Of a DNA stretch of 64,000 bases, positions 8,739 through 16,746 are shown piece after piece (the stretch's first letter is position 1; every line of letters begins with the position of its first letter). This DNA is from an uncultured delta proteobacterium (GTDB lineage: Bacteria > Myxococcota_A > UBA9160 > JAFDET01), in contig CAMYLJ010000017.1 of assembly GCA_947259215.1 (NCBI GenBank), positions 149,198-213,197 on the forward strand, read 5' to 3'. The notes under the pieces are model-generated. The model was not told the origin of the DNA, did not search any database, and saw only the letters and a program-made list of their open reading frames with translations. The position numbers and the translations under genes are program-made.

Positions 8739-8769
8739 ATGATTCCAGGGGACCGTCGGCGGAGCCCCC

Positions 8770-9942
8770 TCACCACCCCTCGAGGAACCCGCCGTCGTAC
8801 CAGTCCCAGAGCAGGTAGACGCCGACGCGCGTGTCGCGCTCCTCGGCGCGGGTGACGGGGAAGCGCGCCCCCACGTTGAGGCGCACGTGCTGGCGCCGGT
8901 TGAGGGGGATCTGCACCTGGGGTGCGAGGTCGAGCTTGAAGGTCGAGCCGCCCGCGAGCTCCCAGGCCGCGATCACCTCCAGCATCGGAGAGATGATGCG
9001 GCCGAAGGGGCGCAGAGTGAACGAGCCGCCGAGGGCCGCCCGCAGCTGGAGCTCGTCGGCGAGGTCGCGGTCCGTGGGCAACTCGGCGAGGGCCTGCACC
9101 TGGAGGAAGGCGCCCCGGGGCAGGAGCTGGCCCCAGGCCAGGTAGGGCTCGAGGACGACGCTCCCCCGGCCGAGGCCGCGCTCGTCGTCGCCGGTGGGGA
9201 GCCAGGCCTCGAAACCCGCGCTCAGGATGCGGCCCCGCTCGAAGTCGTGGTGGAAGGCGTGCTTGGCGCCGATCGCCAGGTCGCCTCCGCCGCCGAGCCA
9301 GCTTCCGTCCGGCTCCTCCCGCGCGCGCAGCTCGTAGGCGAGCTCGAGCTGGCTGCGCGGCCCGATGCGCTTCTCGAAGAGGAACTCGCCGACGACGTCG
9401 CCGTCGCCCTCCGCGTTGGCGACGGTGGTGAAGACCGCCTCGTCCTCGGGGAAGGCCTTCTCGGTGAATAGCGGGCGCGGCAGGTTGAGCTCTCCGCGGG
9501 GCCAGTCGGAGTCGCGGCAGAAGCGGCGCACGTGGGCCAGGACCACTTCGAGGTCCTCCCGCGAGAGCGACGCGCCGAAGCCGGGCATGAGGGGGCTGAA
9601 GCCCCGGGCGGACCCGCCCTCGTGGACCACGGCGAGCCAGTCCGCGTCTGGCTCGCGGTTGGCGAAGGCGCAGTCGCCTAGATCTCTGGGCTTCGGGTCG
9701 AGGCCGGCGGCCGCCGGCCCGTCGCCCGACCCGCCGGCGCCGTGGCAGGCGGCGCAGTGGGCCGCGAAGAGCGCCGCGCCATGGGGCTCGGCGGCCGCGC
9801 CTGGCGCCGCGAGAAGCGCCCATGGGAGCGCGAGGGCGAGCGCAGCGCACTGCACCGCCCGGCCCGCCCCGCAGAGCCGCTCCAGGAGCCCGTCGAGCAG
9901 CTCGGTCTGGGCCGGGTCGGTCTTCTCGCGCGCCTCGTCCAC
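8770..9942 (-). CDS. Exported monohaem cytochrome c fused to a beta-barrel-like domain
   Basis: 390 residues from a GTG at 9942; a GTG at 9855 just before the hydrophobic signal (ALALALPWALLAAPGAAAE) is the likelier true start. A class I cytochrome c domain follows with the haem motif CAACH (Cys63, Cys66, His67) and a distal Met in PLMPGFG near 140. The remaining 230 residues have alternating hydrophobic strands, repeated aromatic/Gly turns and a terminal LLWDWYDGGFLEGW, typical of outer-membrane transporter-like beta-barrels. Such fusions probably pass electrons at the outer membrane; this role is inferred. It is the only gene between two tRNA-Pro 3' fragments. Confidence 0.75.
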   Translation of the reverse strand: MDEAREKTDPAQTELLDGLLERLCGAGRAVQCAALALALPWALLAAPGAAAEPHGAALFAAHCAACHGAGGSGDGPAAAGLDPKPRDLGDCAFANREPDADWLAVVHEGGSARGFSPLMPGFGASLSREDLEVVLAHVRRFCRDSDWPRGELNLPRPLFTEKAFPEDEAVFTTVANAEGDGDVVGEFLFEKRIGPRSQLELAYELRAREEPDGSWLGGGGDLAIGAKHAFHHDFERGRILSAGFEAWLPTGDDERGLGRGSVVLEPYLAWGQLLPRGAFLQVQALAELPTDRDLADELQLRAALGGSFTLRPFGRIISPMLEVIAAWELAGGSTFKLDLAPQVQIPLNRRQHVRLNVGARFPVTRAEERDTRVGVYLLWDWYDGGFLEGW

Positions 9943-10032
9943 CTCGAAGAAGCTACCGCGACCGGCGGCCAGAAACCGGGGCCGGCGGCCCGAAGGCGGC
10001 GGCCACGCGAGCTCGAACCGGCTACTTACGAT

Positions 10033-10145
10033 GTGCTTATCAACGCCGGCTTCGAGACCGATTCCGGCATGATGCCAATAGGTTGGAAGCCGATCAGCTC
10101 TTGGGGTTCAGGAGGTCGCGAGTTCAAATCTCGCCGGCTCGACCA
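10033..10145 (+). repeat. tRNA-Pro(GGG) 3' fragment, right copy, with single repeat
   Basis: 10101-10145 repeats GGGGTTCAGGAGGTCGCG, GTTCAAATCTCGCCGG and ends CTCGACCA, nearly identical to 8689-8738. The 5' strand of the anticodon stem is lost. A GTGCTTAT at 10033-10040 lies about 70 bp upstream, preceded by a degenerate CTACTTAC, matching the left copy. The two copies delimit a 1.4 kb module. Confidence 0.7.
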
Positions 10146-10180
10146 GCTTCTTCCCCGAAAGCCTTTTCATTCCCGACGGG

Positions 10181-11365
10181 TTGCACTGCGACGCAGTGCG
10201 CTCCGACACCCTATCCCGGGCCGCGGTGCCGCCCACTCGTGTCTACCTCTCGCCCGGCTTCTTCGCCTTCGAACGTTTGGCCGGGGTGGAGTACCTCCGG
10301 CACCTGGTGGCCGCCCTCGAGAAGCGCTTCGGCCAGCGTGGACGAGAGCTTCGGGTTCGCGTGGCCGAGGTGCATCCCTCGGCCTCGATCCGTCGGCGTG
10401 CTGCTCGTCTGGCCGAGCTCGTGGCCGAGACGGCGGGCCCGGACGACGGCTCGATCCATCTGCTGGGACATTCGATCGGAGGGCTCGACACCCGCCTGGT
10501 GGCCTCACCCGGCGCACGGCTGCGCGATGGTGGTGGCCCGGCGATGGACTGGCTCGAGCGGCTCTGCTCGGTCACGACCGTGAACACGCCGCACTACGGC
10601 ACGCCCCTGGCGGTCTTCTTCGCGACCGCGAAGGGGCAGCGCGTCCTCTACGCCGTCAGCGCCGTCACGGTCGCCGCGCTTCGCCTGGGCGCGCCGCCGC
10701 TGGCCGCCACCTCGACGCTGCTGGCGACGCTGGCGCGCACCCGCGAGCGGGCCGGTCTCGAGTTCGAGGCGGGAAACCGGATCAGCGACGCGGTTCTGCG
10801 CGTGCTCGACGAGACGTCCAGCCGGGAGCTTCGCAGCTGGCTGCTTCGGATCCGAGACGACCAGGGCGCCGTGCTCCAGCTCGCACCCGAGGCCATGGAC
10901 CTGTTCCAGGCCGCCGTCCAGGATCGGCCGGACCTGCGCTACCAGTGCGTGGCCAGCTACGTACCCCCCGCCCGTGTCCGCGATTGGATCCGCTTCGGGC
11001 GCTCTCCCTGGGCGGCCGCCTCCGCCGGGATCTTCAGGACGCTCTCCCGGCTGACGGCGATGGAGGACCCGCGCTACCCCTGTTCGCCGGCCGACGGCGG
11101 CGACGAGCAGCTCCGCGCCATACTCGACGAGCTGCCACCCCAGGGCGCGAACGACGGCGTTGTGCCGCTTCGCTCGCAGCTCTGGGGGACGCCGGTGTGG
11201 GTGGGCCGGGGCGACCACCACGACGTCGTGGGGCACTTCCGAGGACGAGGCGGGCACCGAGACTGGCTGTGCAGCGGAGCCCGCTTCAACCGCCATCGCT
11301 TCGGGGAGATGATGGACCGGATCGTCGAGGGCATGCTCGAAGGCGAGGCGACTTCCCGCCCGTGA
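10181..11365 (+). CDS. Alpha/beta-hydrolase lipase (triacylglycerol lipase-like)
   Basis: 394 residues from a TTG at 10181; a GTG at 10224 just before TRVYLSPGFFAF is an equally good start. The triad is visible: the nucleophile Ser in LLGHSIGGLD near residue 89, the Asp in GANDGVVPLRSQ near 323, and the His in DHHDVVGHF near 347. NTPHYGTPLA after the nucleophile is typical of bacterial true lipases and cutinase-like esterases. No clear signal peptide is seen. It sits alone between the tRNA-Pro fragment and the tRNA-Asp core at 11492. Confidence 0.8.
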   Translation: MHCDAVRSDTLSRAAVPPTRVYLSPGFFAFERLAGVEYLRHLVAALEKRFGQRGRELRVRVAEVHPSASIRRRAARLAELVAETAGPDDGSIHLLGHSIGGLDTRLVASPGARLRDGGGPAMDWLERLCSVTTVNTPHYGTPLAVFFATAKGQRVLYAVSAVTVAALRLGAPPLAATSTLLATLARTRERAGLEFEAGNRISDAVLRVLDETSSRELRSWLLRIRDDQGAVLQLAPEAMDLFQAAVQDRPDLRYQCVASYVPPARVRDWIRFGRSPWAAASAGIFRTLSRLTAMEDPRYPCSPADGGDEQLRAILDELPPQGANDGVVPLRSQLWGTPVWVGRGDHHDVVGHFRGRGGHRDWLCSGARFNRHRFGEMMDRIVEGMLEGEATSRP

Positions 11366-11431
11366 GAATTCGGGTTCTGCGCGGGGTCCGATTTCCGTTG
11401 CCATTGCCTGAGCCAGGTGGTTCGCTGCCTC

Positions 11432-11529
11432 ATGAGCACGCCATGAGCACAGGTCCGGGAGTCCAAACCCCTTCTATTCCGAGGGGTTGTCCTCCGGATC
11501 CCCGGGTTCGAGTCCCGTCCGCCCCGCCA
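11432..11529 (+). repeat. Element right end: ATGAGCAC doublet plus tRNA-Asp 3' core
   Basis: ATGAGCAC-GCC-ATGAGCAC at 11432-11450 duplicates the integrase-side doublet at 4198-4216. 40 bp later, 11492-11529 reads TCCGGATCCCCGGGTTCGAG then CCCGTCCGCCCCGCCA, the T arm, acceptor and CCA of tRNA-Asp. The left part of the core has diverged from the intact tRNA. It is the probable attR of the integrase element. Confidence 0.7.
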
Positions 11530-11720
11530 TAAGTAACCGGATTTGCTGAGCAATTCGCGTTCTGGCGGTCCTTGGTTCGGGGCTTTGGCTGCGTTTGGTT
11601 GTCGCGACCAGCGCCTGATCTCGGACCCCTGACGCCTGCACCCGTGCGACTCGCTGCACCGGGTTTGTCACCACGCTTCGAACCTGGGGGTCGGGGGTTC
11701 GAATCCCTCCCGGCGTGCCA
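11530..11720 (+). repeat. Conserved spacer plus tRNA-Arg(TCG) 3' fragment, copy 1
   Basis: The block after the Asp core (GCTGAGCAATTCGCGTTCTG, then GGTTCGGGGCTTTGG, then CTGATCTCGGACCCCTGACG) recurs almost identically at 16494-16600 and in part at 49680 and 53834. It ends in CTTCGAACCTGGGGGTCGGG, then GGTTCGAATCCCTCCCGGCG and TGCCA (11676-11720), the anticodon loop, T arm and 3' end of a tRNA-Arg with anticodon TCG. The composite Asp-core / spacer / Arg-fragment unit is thus repeated. Confidence 0.7.
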
Positions 11721-11896
11721 TGCGATTTCAGGCGGCCACGCCTTCCGCTCCGCTGTCGAGATCAGGCCGGCTCTTCGCCGGGACCCACGTTCTGGGAGAG
11801 CGCGTTCACCTCGCGGATTCCGGGCACCACCTTCACGAGCCACGCGCCGAAGGCCAGCGCCACCACCCACGTAGGCAGCAGGAGGCCGGCTGCGAT

Positions 11897-12934
11897 CTAG
11901 CACGCGGCGAAGAGGGGGATGCGCAGCATCGCGTTCCGGATCCGCTTCGGGACCGTGTCCTCACCCGCCCGCTGATCGAAGGGGACGGGCCGCAGGAACC
12001 AGCCGTTGGCGAGCAGGAGCGCGACGAAGAGCGGCCAGGGCGTCGGCGGGGCGTCCAGCTCCGGCGCCGCGTCGGGCGCCGCGTCGGGCGCGTCGGTGGG
12101 CTCGCGAAGCGCCGCCTCGACCCGTCTCCACACGTGGGAAGGCGTCGGCCGCCCGCTCGCGCCGCCGACGTTCTGTCGACTCGGCCGGCAGCGCCAGCGG
12201 TAGAGCACCCGACCTTCCCGGCCGAGCGCGAGGACGCCCGGCTGGAAGTAGCCCTTGGGATGCGACACCCAGTCCGCGACGGTCCACTGGCTGCTCCGGG
12301 GGCCGTCGCCCACCCGGTCATTGATGAAGAGGGAGAGCCAGCCGCGCTCCGCGCACGCGCCCGCGATCTCCTGGTGGGGATCGCCGACGTGCACGAGGCC
12401 GGTCTCCCAGTCTTCCTCGGCATTCCTCGCCAGCGTCTGGGGCTCGCTCGTGATCGCGTAGACCTCGCCGCCCGCCTCGCGGATCGCATCGAGGACGCCG
12501 GCCTTCGCGTAGCCGCGCAACTCGCGGCGACAGGGCGGTCACCAGAAGCCGCGGTAGAAGAGGAGGGCCACGAACGCGTGTCGCGGCAGCGTCTTCTCGA
12601 GCCACTCCGCGCGAACGCCGACGGGCGGATCGAGCAGCGGCGCCGGCGACCCGGCTTCGGGCGCCGAGTCGTCGAGGTGCTTGACGTCGAAGCCCGTGTT
12701 TGCAGGCGCGATCTCGAAGCGCTCCCGCAGGCACACGTCCTGGCCGTCCTCATGCCCGCAAAGGATCAGCTGGACCTCGCGCGCGTGACCCCTGCACGCG
12801 GGCTCGGGCAGATCCTCGGGATCGAGGACCCCGGTGAGCTTGAACTCGCTCCCCCGGTCGCGGGAGAACCAGGCGCGCGCGGCCTCGGCCTCGTCGACCA
12901 GATGGGGCGGAATCGTCTCTTCGACCCGGGGCAT
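11897..12934 (-). CDS. Selenocysteine-containing AhpC/thioredoxin-fold redoxin (UPPC active site)
   Basis: 345 residues when the in-frame UGA at 12541-12539 is read as Sec. The start is the ATG at 12932-12934 after a GGAAGAAGGAGCC ribosome site. Around the UGA the reading is FVALLFYRGFW-U-PPCRRELRGYAKAG, the exact place where AhpC/TSA-type redoxins have the first Cys of CxxC. After it the frame stays open for 213 codons with normal redoxin features (EVYAITSEPQTLARNAEEDW, LSLFINDRVGDG) and a C-terminal hydrophobic helix. The N-terminal 100 residues carry extra Cys (PACRGHARE, ILCGHEDGQDVC). A perfect 6-bp hairpin follows the UGA. A two-gene reading is unlikely because no ribosome site or ATG follows. 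It probably reduces peroxides or disulfides. Confidence 0.85.
12512..12541 (-). promoter_or_regulatory. Candidate bacterial SECIS hairpin of the first redoxin
   Basis: Immediately 3' of the UGA on the minus strand, 10 nt are followed by GCCGCG-AGTTG-CGCGGC, a perfect 6-bp stem with a 5-nt loop whose second base is G. The UGA-to-loop distance is 16 nt. This agrees with the known bacterial SECIS layout (16-37 nt, small loop with G in the first two positions). GC-rich DNA forms hairpins easily, so this is supportive, not decisive. Confidence 0.6.
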
Positions 12935-13011
12935 CGGCTCCTTCTTCCGGGAAGCATACCGCCCGATGGATCCCTGTGTGAATGGACATGCGTCCGGTTG
13001 GCGGATCGGCC

Positions 13012-13090
13012 CTTCCGGGGGCCGCATCGGGGCCGGGGCCGTCCTGGCGACTGCCCCTGGCCGCCCTGGACCCGGCTTCGAACCTGGGTT
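13012..13090 (+). repeat. Degenerate module end with partial tRNA-Arg fragment
   Basis: GGGGCCGTCCTGGCGACTGC and the following bases match the stretch at 15140-15200 that precedes the complete Arg fragment at 15238. Here the fragment stops after CTTCGAACCTGGGTT. The 190 bp between the redoxin and the monooxygenase hold nothing else recognisable. Confidence 0.45.
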
Positions 13091-13125
13091 TCGCGGGTCG
13101 CGTTGGGCGACCCTCCGTCTCCGGA

Positions 13126-14790
13126 TCACGACGCTTGGGCGTCGTCCGCTCGGTGGGCCGGCTCGAAGGTGAACCCCTCGTAGTTCTTGGCCGCTACGTC
13201 GGCGATGCGCTGGTAGTAGATCGAGCCACCCAGGTACGCGAAGAAGTAGCGGGGCTTGCCCTCGATGTTCGCGCCCGTCCACCAGGAGTCGGTGCGGGGG
13301 AAGAGCGTAGCGTTGGCGAGCGCGCTGACTTCGGCGGCCCAGGCCTCTTCGCTGGCCACCGTGGGCTCGACGGCACCCAACTCCTGCTCGCGCAGGTGCT
13401 GCACGCAGCTGCCGATCCAGTCCATCTGGCGCTCGGCGCCGAGCGGCATGTTGTAGAACACGCCGGGCGACCCGGGACCGTGGATCATGAACAGGTTGGG
13501 AAAGCCGCTGATCGTCATCCCGAGATAGTTGTGGAATCGGTCGCTCCATCTCTCCTTCAGGCTGAAGCCGCCGCGTCCCTTCGGGTTGAGACGCAGCATC
13601 GTTCCGCTGATGGCGTCGAAGCCGGTCGCCAGCACGAGCATCTCGATGGGATGCTCGCCTGACCGGGTGATCACGCTCGTTGGCGTGAACCGCTCGATGG
13701 GGTCCTCGCGCAGGTCGACCAGGGTCACGTTGTCGCGATTGAAGGCGTCGAAGTAGCCGTCTTCGAGGATCGGGCGCTTAGTGATCACGAAGTGGTCGGG
13801 CATCAACTTCTCGGCGGTCTCGGGGTCGCGCACGATCTCACGGATCTTGGCGCGCACGAAGTCGGCCAGCGTCGCGTTGGCTTCCTCGCTGATCGCGATG
13901 TCGCTGTAGAGGTTCAGGAAGAATCCGAAGCCACCGCGCTGCCACAGCTTTTCGTACAGCGCCTGACGCTGCTCGGGGGTGTCGTCGAGCGCGGAGCGTG
14001 CCGGGTTGGGATCGAAGGGGAAGCCTCCCTGGTTCGCGTGCATCTTCGCGATGACCGAGTGCCAGTTCGCCCTCGCTTCCGCCATCTCCTCCGGCATGAT
14101 GGGGCGGTTCCCGGCCGGAAAGGCGAACTGCGCCGTGCGTTGGAGCACCGTCACGTGCGCCGCCTCCTTGGCGATCTCGGGAATCGACTGGATCCCCGAG
14201 GAGCCCGTACCGATCACGGCGACGCGCTTGCCCTCGAAGGAGACCGGCTCGTGGGGCCAGCGGCCGGTGTGGTAGCACTCGCCCGCGAATTCGTGGATCC
14301 CCGGGATGTCCGGCATGTTCGCCGTCGAGAGGGCCCCCACCGCACAGATCAGGAACTGGGAGGAGGCGCACACGCCGGTGCTGGTCTCAACCGTCCAGCG
14401 CTGCGCCGCTTCGTCGTAGCGGGCGTCTTCCACCCAGGTCTCGAACTGGATGTCGCGGCGGAGGTCGAACCGATCGGCGACATGTTCGAGGTAGTCCAGC
14501 ACGGCGGACTGCTCGGACTGGGTCTCGGCCCAGTCCCACTCCTTCATGAGCTCTTCCGAGAAGGTGTAGCAGTAGAAGGGGCTGCCGGGGCCATCGACCC
14601 GTGCGCCCGGGTAGCGGTTGTACCACCAGGTACCACCGACGTCGCTGGCGCCGTCGTACACGCGGACCGAAAGGCCCATCTCGCGCAGGTGGTGGAGGGC
14701 GTACATGCCGCTGACACCCGCTCCGATGATCACCACGTCATAGTGTTCGGTCGAGCCGGTCTGCGACGACGACTGATCCTCGCGCGTCAT
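13126..14790 (-). CDS. Baeyer-Villiger monooxygenase (class B flavoprotein)
   Basis: 554 residues from the ATG at 14788-14790, with a strong GGAGGAAAG ribosome site. The FAD Rossmann motif GAGVSG is at residues 23-28, DVGGTWWYNRYPGARVD at 50-66, the NADPH motif GTGSSG at 194-199, and the BVMO fingerprint FAGECYHTGRW at 168-178 (F-x-G-x3-H-x3-W). All key elements and the usual length (about 540) are present. It inserts oxygen next to ketones, giving esters or lactones, with NADPH and FAD. The 3' end lies next to the degenerate Arg fragment; no partner esterase is in the same module. Confidence 0.93.
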   Translation of the reverse strand: MTREDQSSSQTGSTEHYDVVIIGAGVSGMYALHHLREMGLSVRVYDGASDVGGTWWYNRYPGARVDGPGSPFYCYTFSEELMKEWDWAETQSEQSAVLDYLEHVADRFDLRRDIQFETWVEDARYDEAAQRWTVETSTGVCASSQFLICAVGALSTANMPDIPGIHEFAGECYHTGRWPHEPVSFEGKRVAVIGTGSSGIQSIPEIAKEAAHVTVLQRTAQFAFPAGNRPIMPEEMAEARANWHSVIAKMHANQGGFPFDPNPARSALDDTPEQRQALYEKLWQRGGFGFFLNLYSDIAISEEANATLADFVRAKIREIVRDPETAEKLMPDHFVITKRPILEDGYFDAFNRDNVTLVDLREDPIERFTPTSVITRSGEHPIEMLVLATGFDAISGTMLRLNPKGRGGFSLKERWSDRFHNYLGMTISGFPNLFMIHGPGSPGVFYNMPLGAERQMDWIGSCVQHLREQELGAVEPTVASEEAWAAEVSALANATLFPRTDSWWTGANIEGKPRYFFAYLGGSIYYQRIADVAAKNYEGFTFEPAHRADDAQAS

Positions 14791-15124
14791 TCTTTCCTCC
14801 AGCGCAGGACGTCCATGGATGTTCCGCCGTGACCCCGTACCTCGGTGCCCCATGGTCGGAGAGCCACGTCATCCCAAGGCAGATCAAGGATACTACGCCC
14901 CCGCTTGTGGCTCCCGTGACCGAGGTGCCTCGAACCTCGGGGTCGGGGGGCTCCTGCGCCTCGGGCCGTCCATCGCGTTCCCGAGGCGCACAGGTCGGAA
15001 ACATGGACGATGTCCTGTGCACCGGAACCGGCTGAGTTCGCCTTCACGGTTTGCGGTCGTGCAGGCATTCGCTGCGAGAGAGACTTCGGGAGCTCGCTCG
15101 TGACACACGCCACGGGGGACTTGG
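14791..15124. other. Intergenic stretch, no gene seen
   Basis: No supported reading frame. A possible eroded tRNA-Arg-like piece (GAGGTGCCTCGAACCTCGGG, 14929-14948) lies in it, too diverged to count as a copy. Confidence 0.4.
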
Positions 15125-15279
15125 GGGGCCGCATAGGGCCGTCGGGGCCGTCCTGGTGACCGCTCGTGGCCGCGCCTGACCGCCCCGGGCCGGGCTGGCG
15201 GCGCAACTAGCCGGATTGCCTACGTCTCCGGCGATTCTTCGAACCTGGGGGTCGGGGGTTCGAATCCTTCGGGCGTGCC
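15125..15279 (+). repeat. Module end with tRNA-Arg(TCG) 3' fragment, copy 2
   Basis: 15238-15279 reads TTCGAACCTGGGGGTCGGGG, GTTCGAATCCTTCGGGCGTG and CC, the same tRNA-Arg 3' half as at 11676. The preceding GGCCGTCCTGGTGACC block is shared with 13030-13060. It separates the monooxygenase module from the methyltransferase. Confidence 0.65.
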
Positions 15280-15337
15280 CGGGGGTTACTGCGGAACGGT
15301 TACGGGATCTGGCTCTCGTAGCGCTCAACGCGCAGGC

Positions 15338-16183
15338 TCAAGAAGCCTGGACCGGCTTCTCGGCGATGAGCTCGACAGGTGCGACTCGCCCGCGAGAGAT
15401 GTTCTCGACCATGTTCCCGACCTTGGTGGGGGCGGTCTCTCCCATGAGGATGTGGAGCCCCAGGGGCGGTGGACCCGCGGCAGTCTCCGCTCTGGCCTGA
15501 AGCTCGGCAAAGAACTGCTGCGCGAACCCGGACCTGTCCCGCTCCATCGTGACCCGGAATCCGACCTCATCCAGGGCTTGCTTGTACTCGTCGGGCCGCG
15601 CCAGGGAGCTTCCCTCCGGGCTGCCAGCCCAGGGAACTGGGAACTCGAGGTCGCCGTCGCCGACGCGCATCACGTCGTAGATGCCGAGCCTTCCGCCGGG
15701 CTTCAGCACGCGGTGGAGTTCGGAGGCGAGCGCGTGCTTGTCGGCGATGTTCATTCCCACGTGGAGCATGTAAACCCGGTCGAAGGCGGCTTCCGGGCAG
15801 GGGATCGCCGAAGCGTCGGCCTGCTCGAGGTGGATGCGGTCGGCCAGCCCGACCCAGGAGTTCAGGACCGTCCCGGCCTCGACGTACTCACGCGTGAGAT
15901 CGATCCCGGTCACCCGGCAGCCATACCGCTCCGCAGAGAAGCGGCTCGCCCCTCCCAAACCGCAGCCTACGTCGAGGACGTGGTCTCCGGAGCCGATGGC
16001 CAGCTGGTCGAGGAAGTGCTCCGTCGCGACCCGCCCCCCAATGTGGAACTCGTCGACCGGTGCGAGGTCGTCCACGCCTGCAGTCTCAGGCGACCTGCCC
16101 AACTCCTCCAAGCCGCTCGCGATCGCGTCGAGCAGGCTGCCATGGGTGTAGTGACTCGCGACTAGATTCTCGTCAGGCATCAT
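15338..16183 (-). CDS. Class I SAM-dependent methyltransferase
   Basis: 281 residues; two ATGs in tandem at 16178-16183, the second better spaced from GGAG. Motif I is VLDVGCGLGGASRF near residue 90, motif II GIDLTREYVEAG, motif III PEAAFDRVYMLHVGMNI, then LKPGGRLGIYDVMRVG. The layout matches UbiE/sterol-C24-type small-molecule methyltransferases. The acceptor cannot be told. It is alone in its module, between an Arg fragment and the B-type repeat at 16311. Confidence 0.88.
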   Translation of the reverse strand: MMPDENLVASHYTHGSLLDAIASGLEELGRSPETAGVDDLAPVDEFHIGGRVATEHFLDQLAIGSGDHVLDVGCGLGGASRFSAERYGCRVTGIDLTREYVEAGTVLNSWVGLADRIHLEQADASAIPCPEAAFDRVYMLHVGMNIADKHALASELHRVLKPGGRLGIYDVMRVGDGDLEFPVPWAGSPEGSSLARPDEYKQALDEVGFRVTMERDRSGFAQQFFAELQARAETAAGPPPLGLHILMGETAPTKVGNMVENISRGRVAPVELIAEKPVQAS

Positions 16184-16310
16184 CGACTCCAGGCGTTCGG
16201 TGACCGCTCAGCACGTTGGCCACTGTACCAGCCCGGCCCTTTCGAGCTCTCCAGGAGAACCGTCGGAGATGAGTCGAGTTCGGTTCCCGTCGTTGATACC
16301 GAAACGGAAT

Positions 16311-16493
16311 CGCCCGGTCCGAATTGGTCGCAGCTGGTTGACTGGGTCCCGCCAACCCTCACTGCGCTGCAGGCAGCGGGGGGTCTCGGAGAAGTTGGGA
16401 TACAATGGGATACAAGCTTCACCTCTTCGGACCCCTGCGTTTCCGCGGGGTTACGGCCGGAGGTTGTAGGTTCGAGTCCCGTCCGCCCCGCCA
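16311..16493 (+). repeat. B-type module end, copy 1 (doublet GGGATACAA plus tRNA-Asp core)
   Basis: The block starts GCCCGGTCCGAATTGGTCGC, runs through TTGACTGGGTCCCGCCAA, then the doublet GGGATACAAT-GGGATACAAG (16397-16416), then GGACCCCTGCGTTTCCGCGG and the Asp core 16456-16493. The same series occurs at 40436, 53616 and, shorter, at 49582 and 55324. It is non-coding; the apparent frames on both strands come from the conserved repeat. Confidence 0.75.
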
Positions 16494-16702
16494 TAAGTCC
16501 CCGGAATCGCTTAGGAATTCGCGTTCTGGTGGTGCTTGGTTTCGCGCTTTGGCCGCGCTTGGTTGCCCCGGCGAGCGCCTGATCTCGGACCCCTGACGCC
16601 TGGATGCGCGCGGCTCGTCGAACTGCGTCGTCCGATAGTTCGACGTCGAGCACCAGGCTTCGAACCCGGGGGGTCGGTGGCGCGAATCCTTCCCGGCGAG
16701 CC
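16494..16702 (+). repeat. Conserved spacer plus tRNA-Arg(TCG) 3' fragment, copy 3
   Basis: Same composite as 11530-11720: GCGTTCTGGTGGTGCTTGGT, CTGATCTCGGACCCCTGACG, then GAGCACCAGGCTTCGAACCC (16647-16666), continuing to CGGCGAGCCA at 16702. This copy keeps more of the tRNA, including the whole anticodon stem. Confidence 0.65.
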
Positions 16703-16746
16703 AAGGGCCTGAGTCGAGGGGTTCTCCATTCCACATGGGTGTCTGG

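Noticed and set aside
11430..11903. Minus-strand frames with GRDSNP / GADGTRTR-type peptides near tRNA cores (also at 16.4, 43.6, 49.6, 53.8 and 61.3 kb)
   Set aside because: These peptides are the antisense of tRNA 3' ends and the conserved spacers; they recur because the DNA repeats, not because a protein is conserved.
12539..12541. UGA as a simple stop with a second downstream gene
   Set aside because: The downstream frame has no start with a ribosome site, continues the redoxin fold directly, and the same UGA position occurs in two further proteins.
14929..14965. Possible tRNA-Arg fragment with CTCGAACCTCGGGGTCGG
   Set aside because: Anticodon stem is altered and the T arm and 3' end are missing; too diverged to count as a copy.
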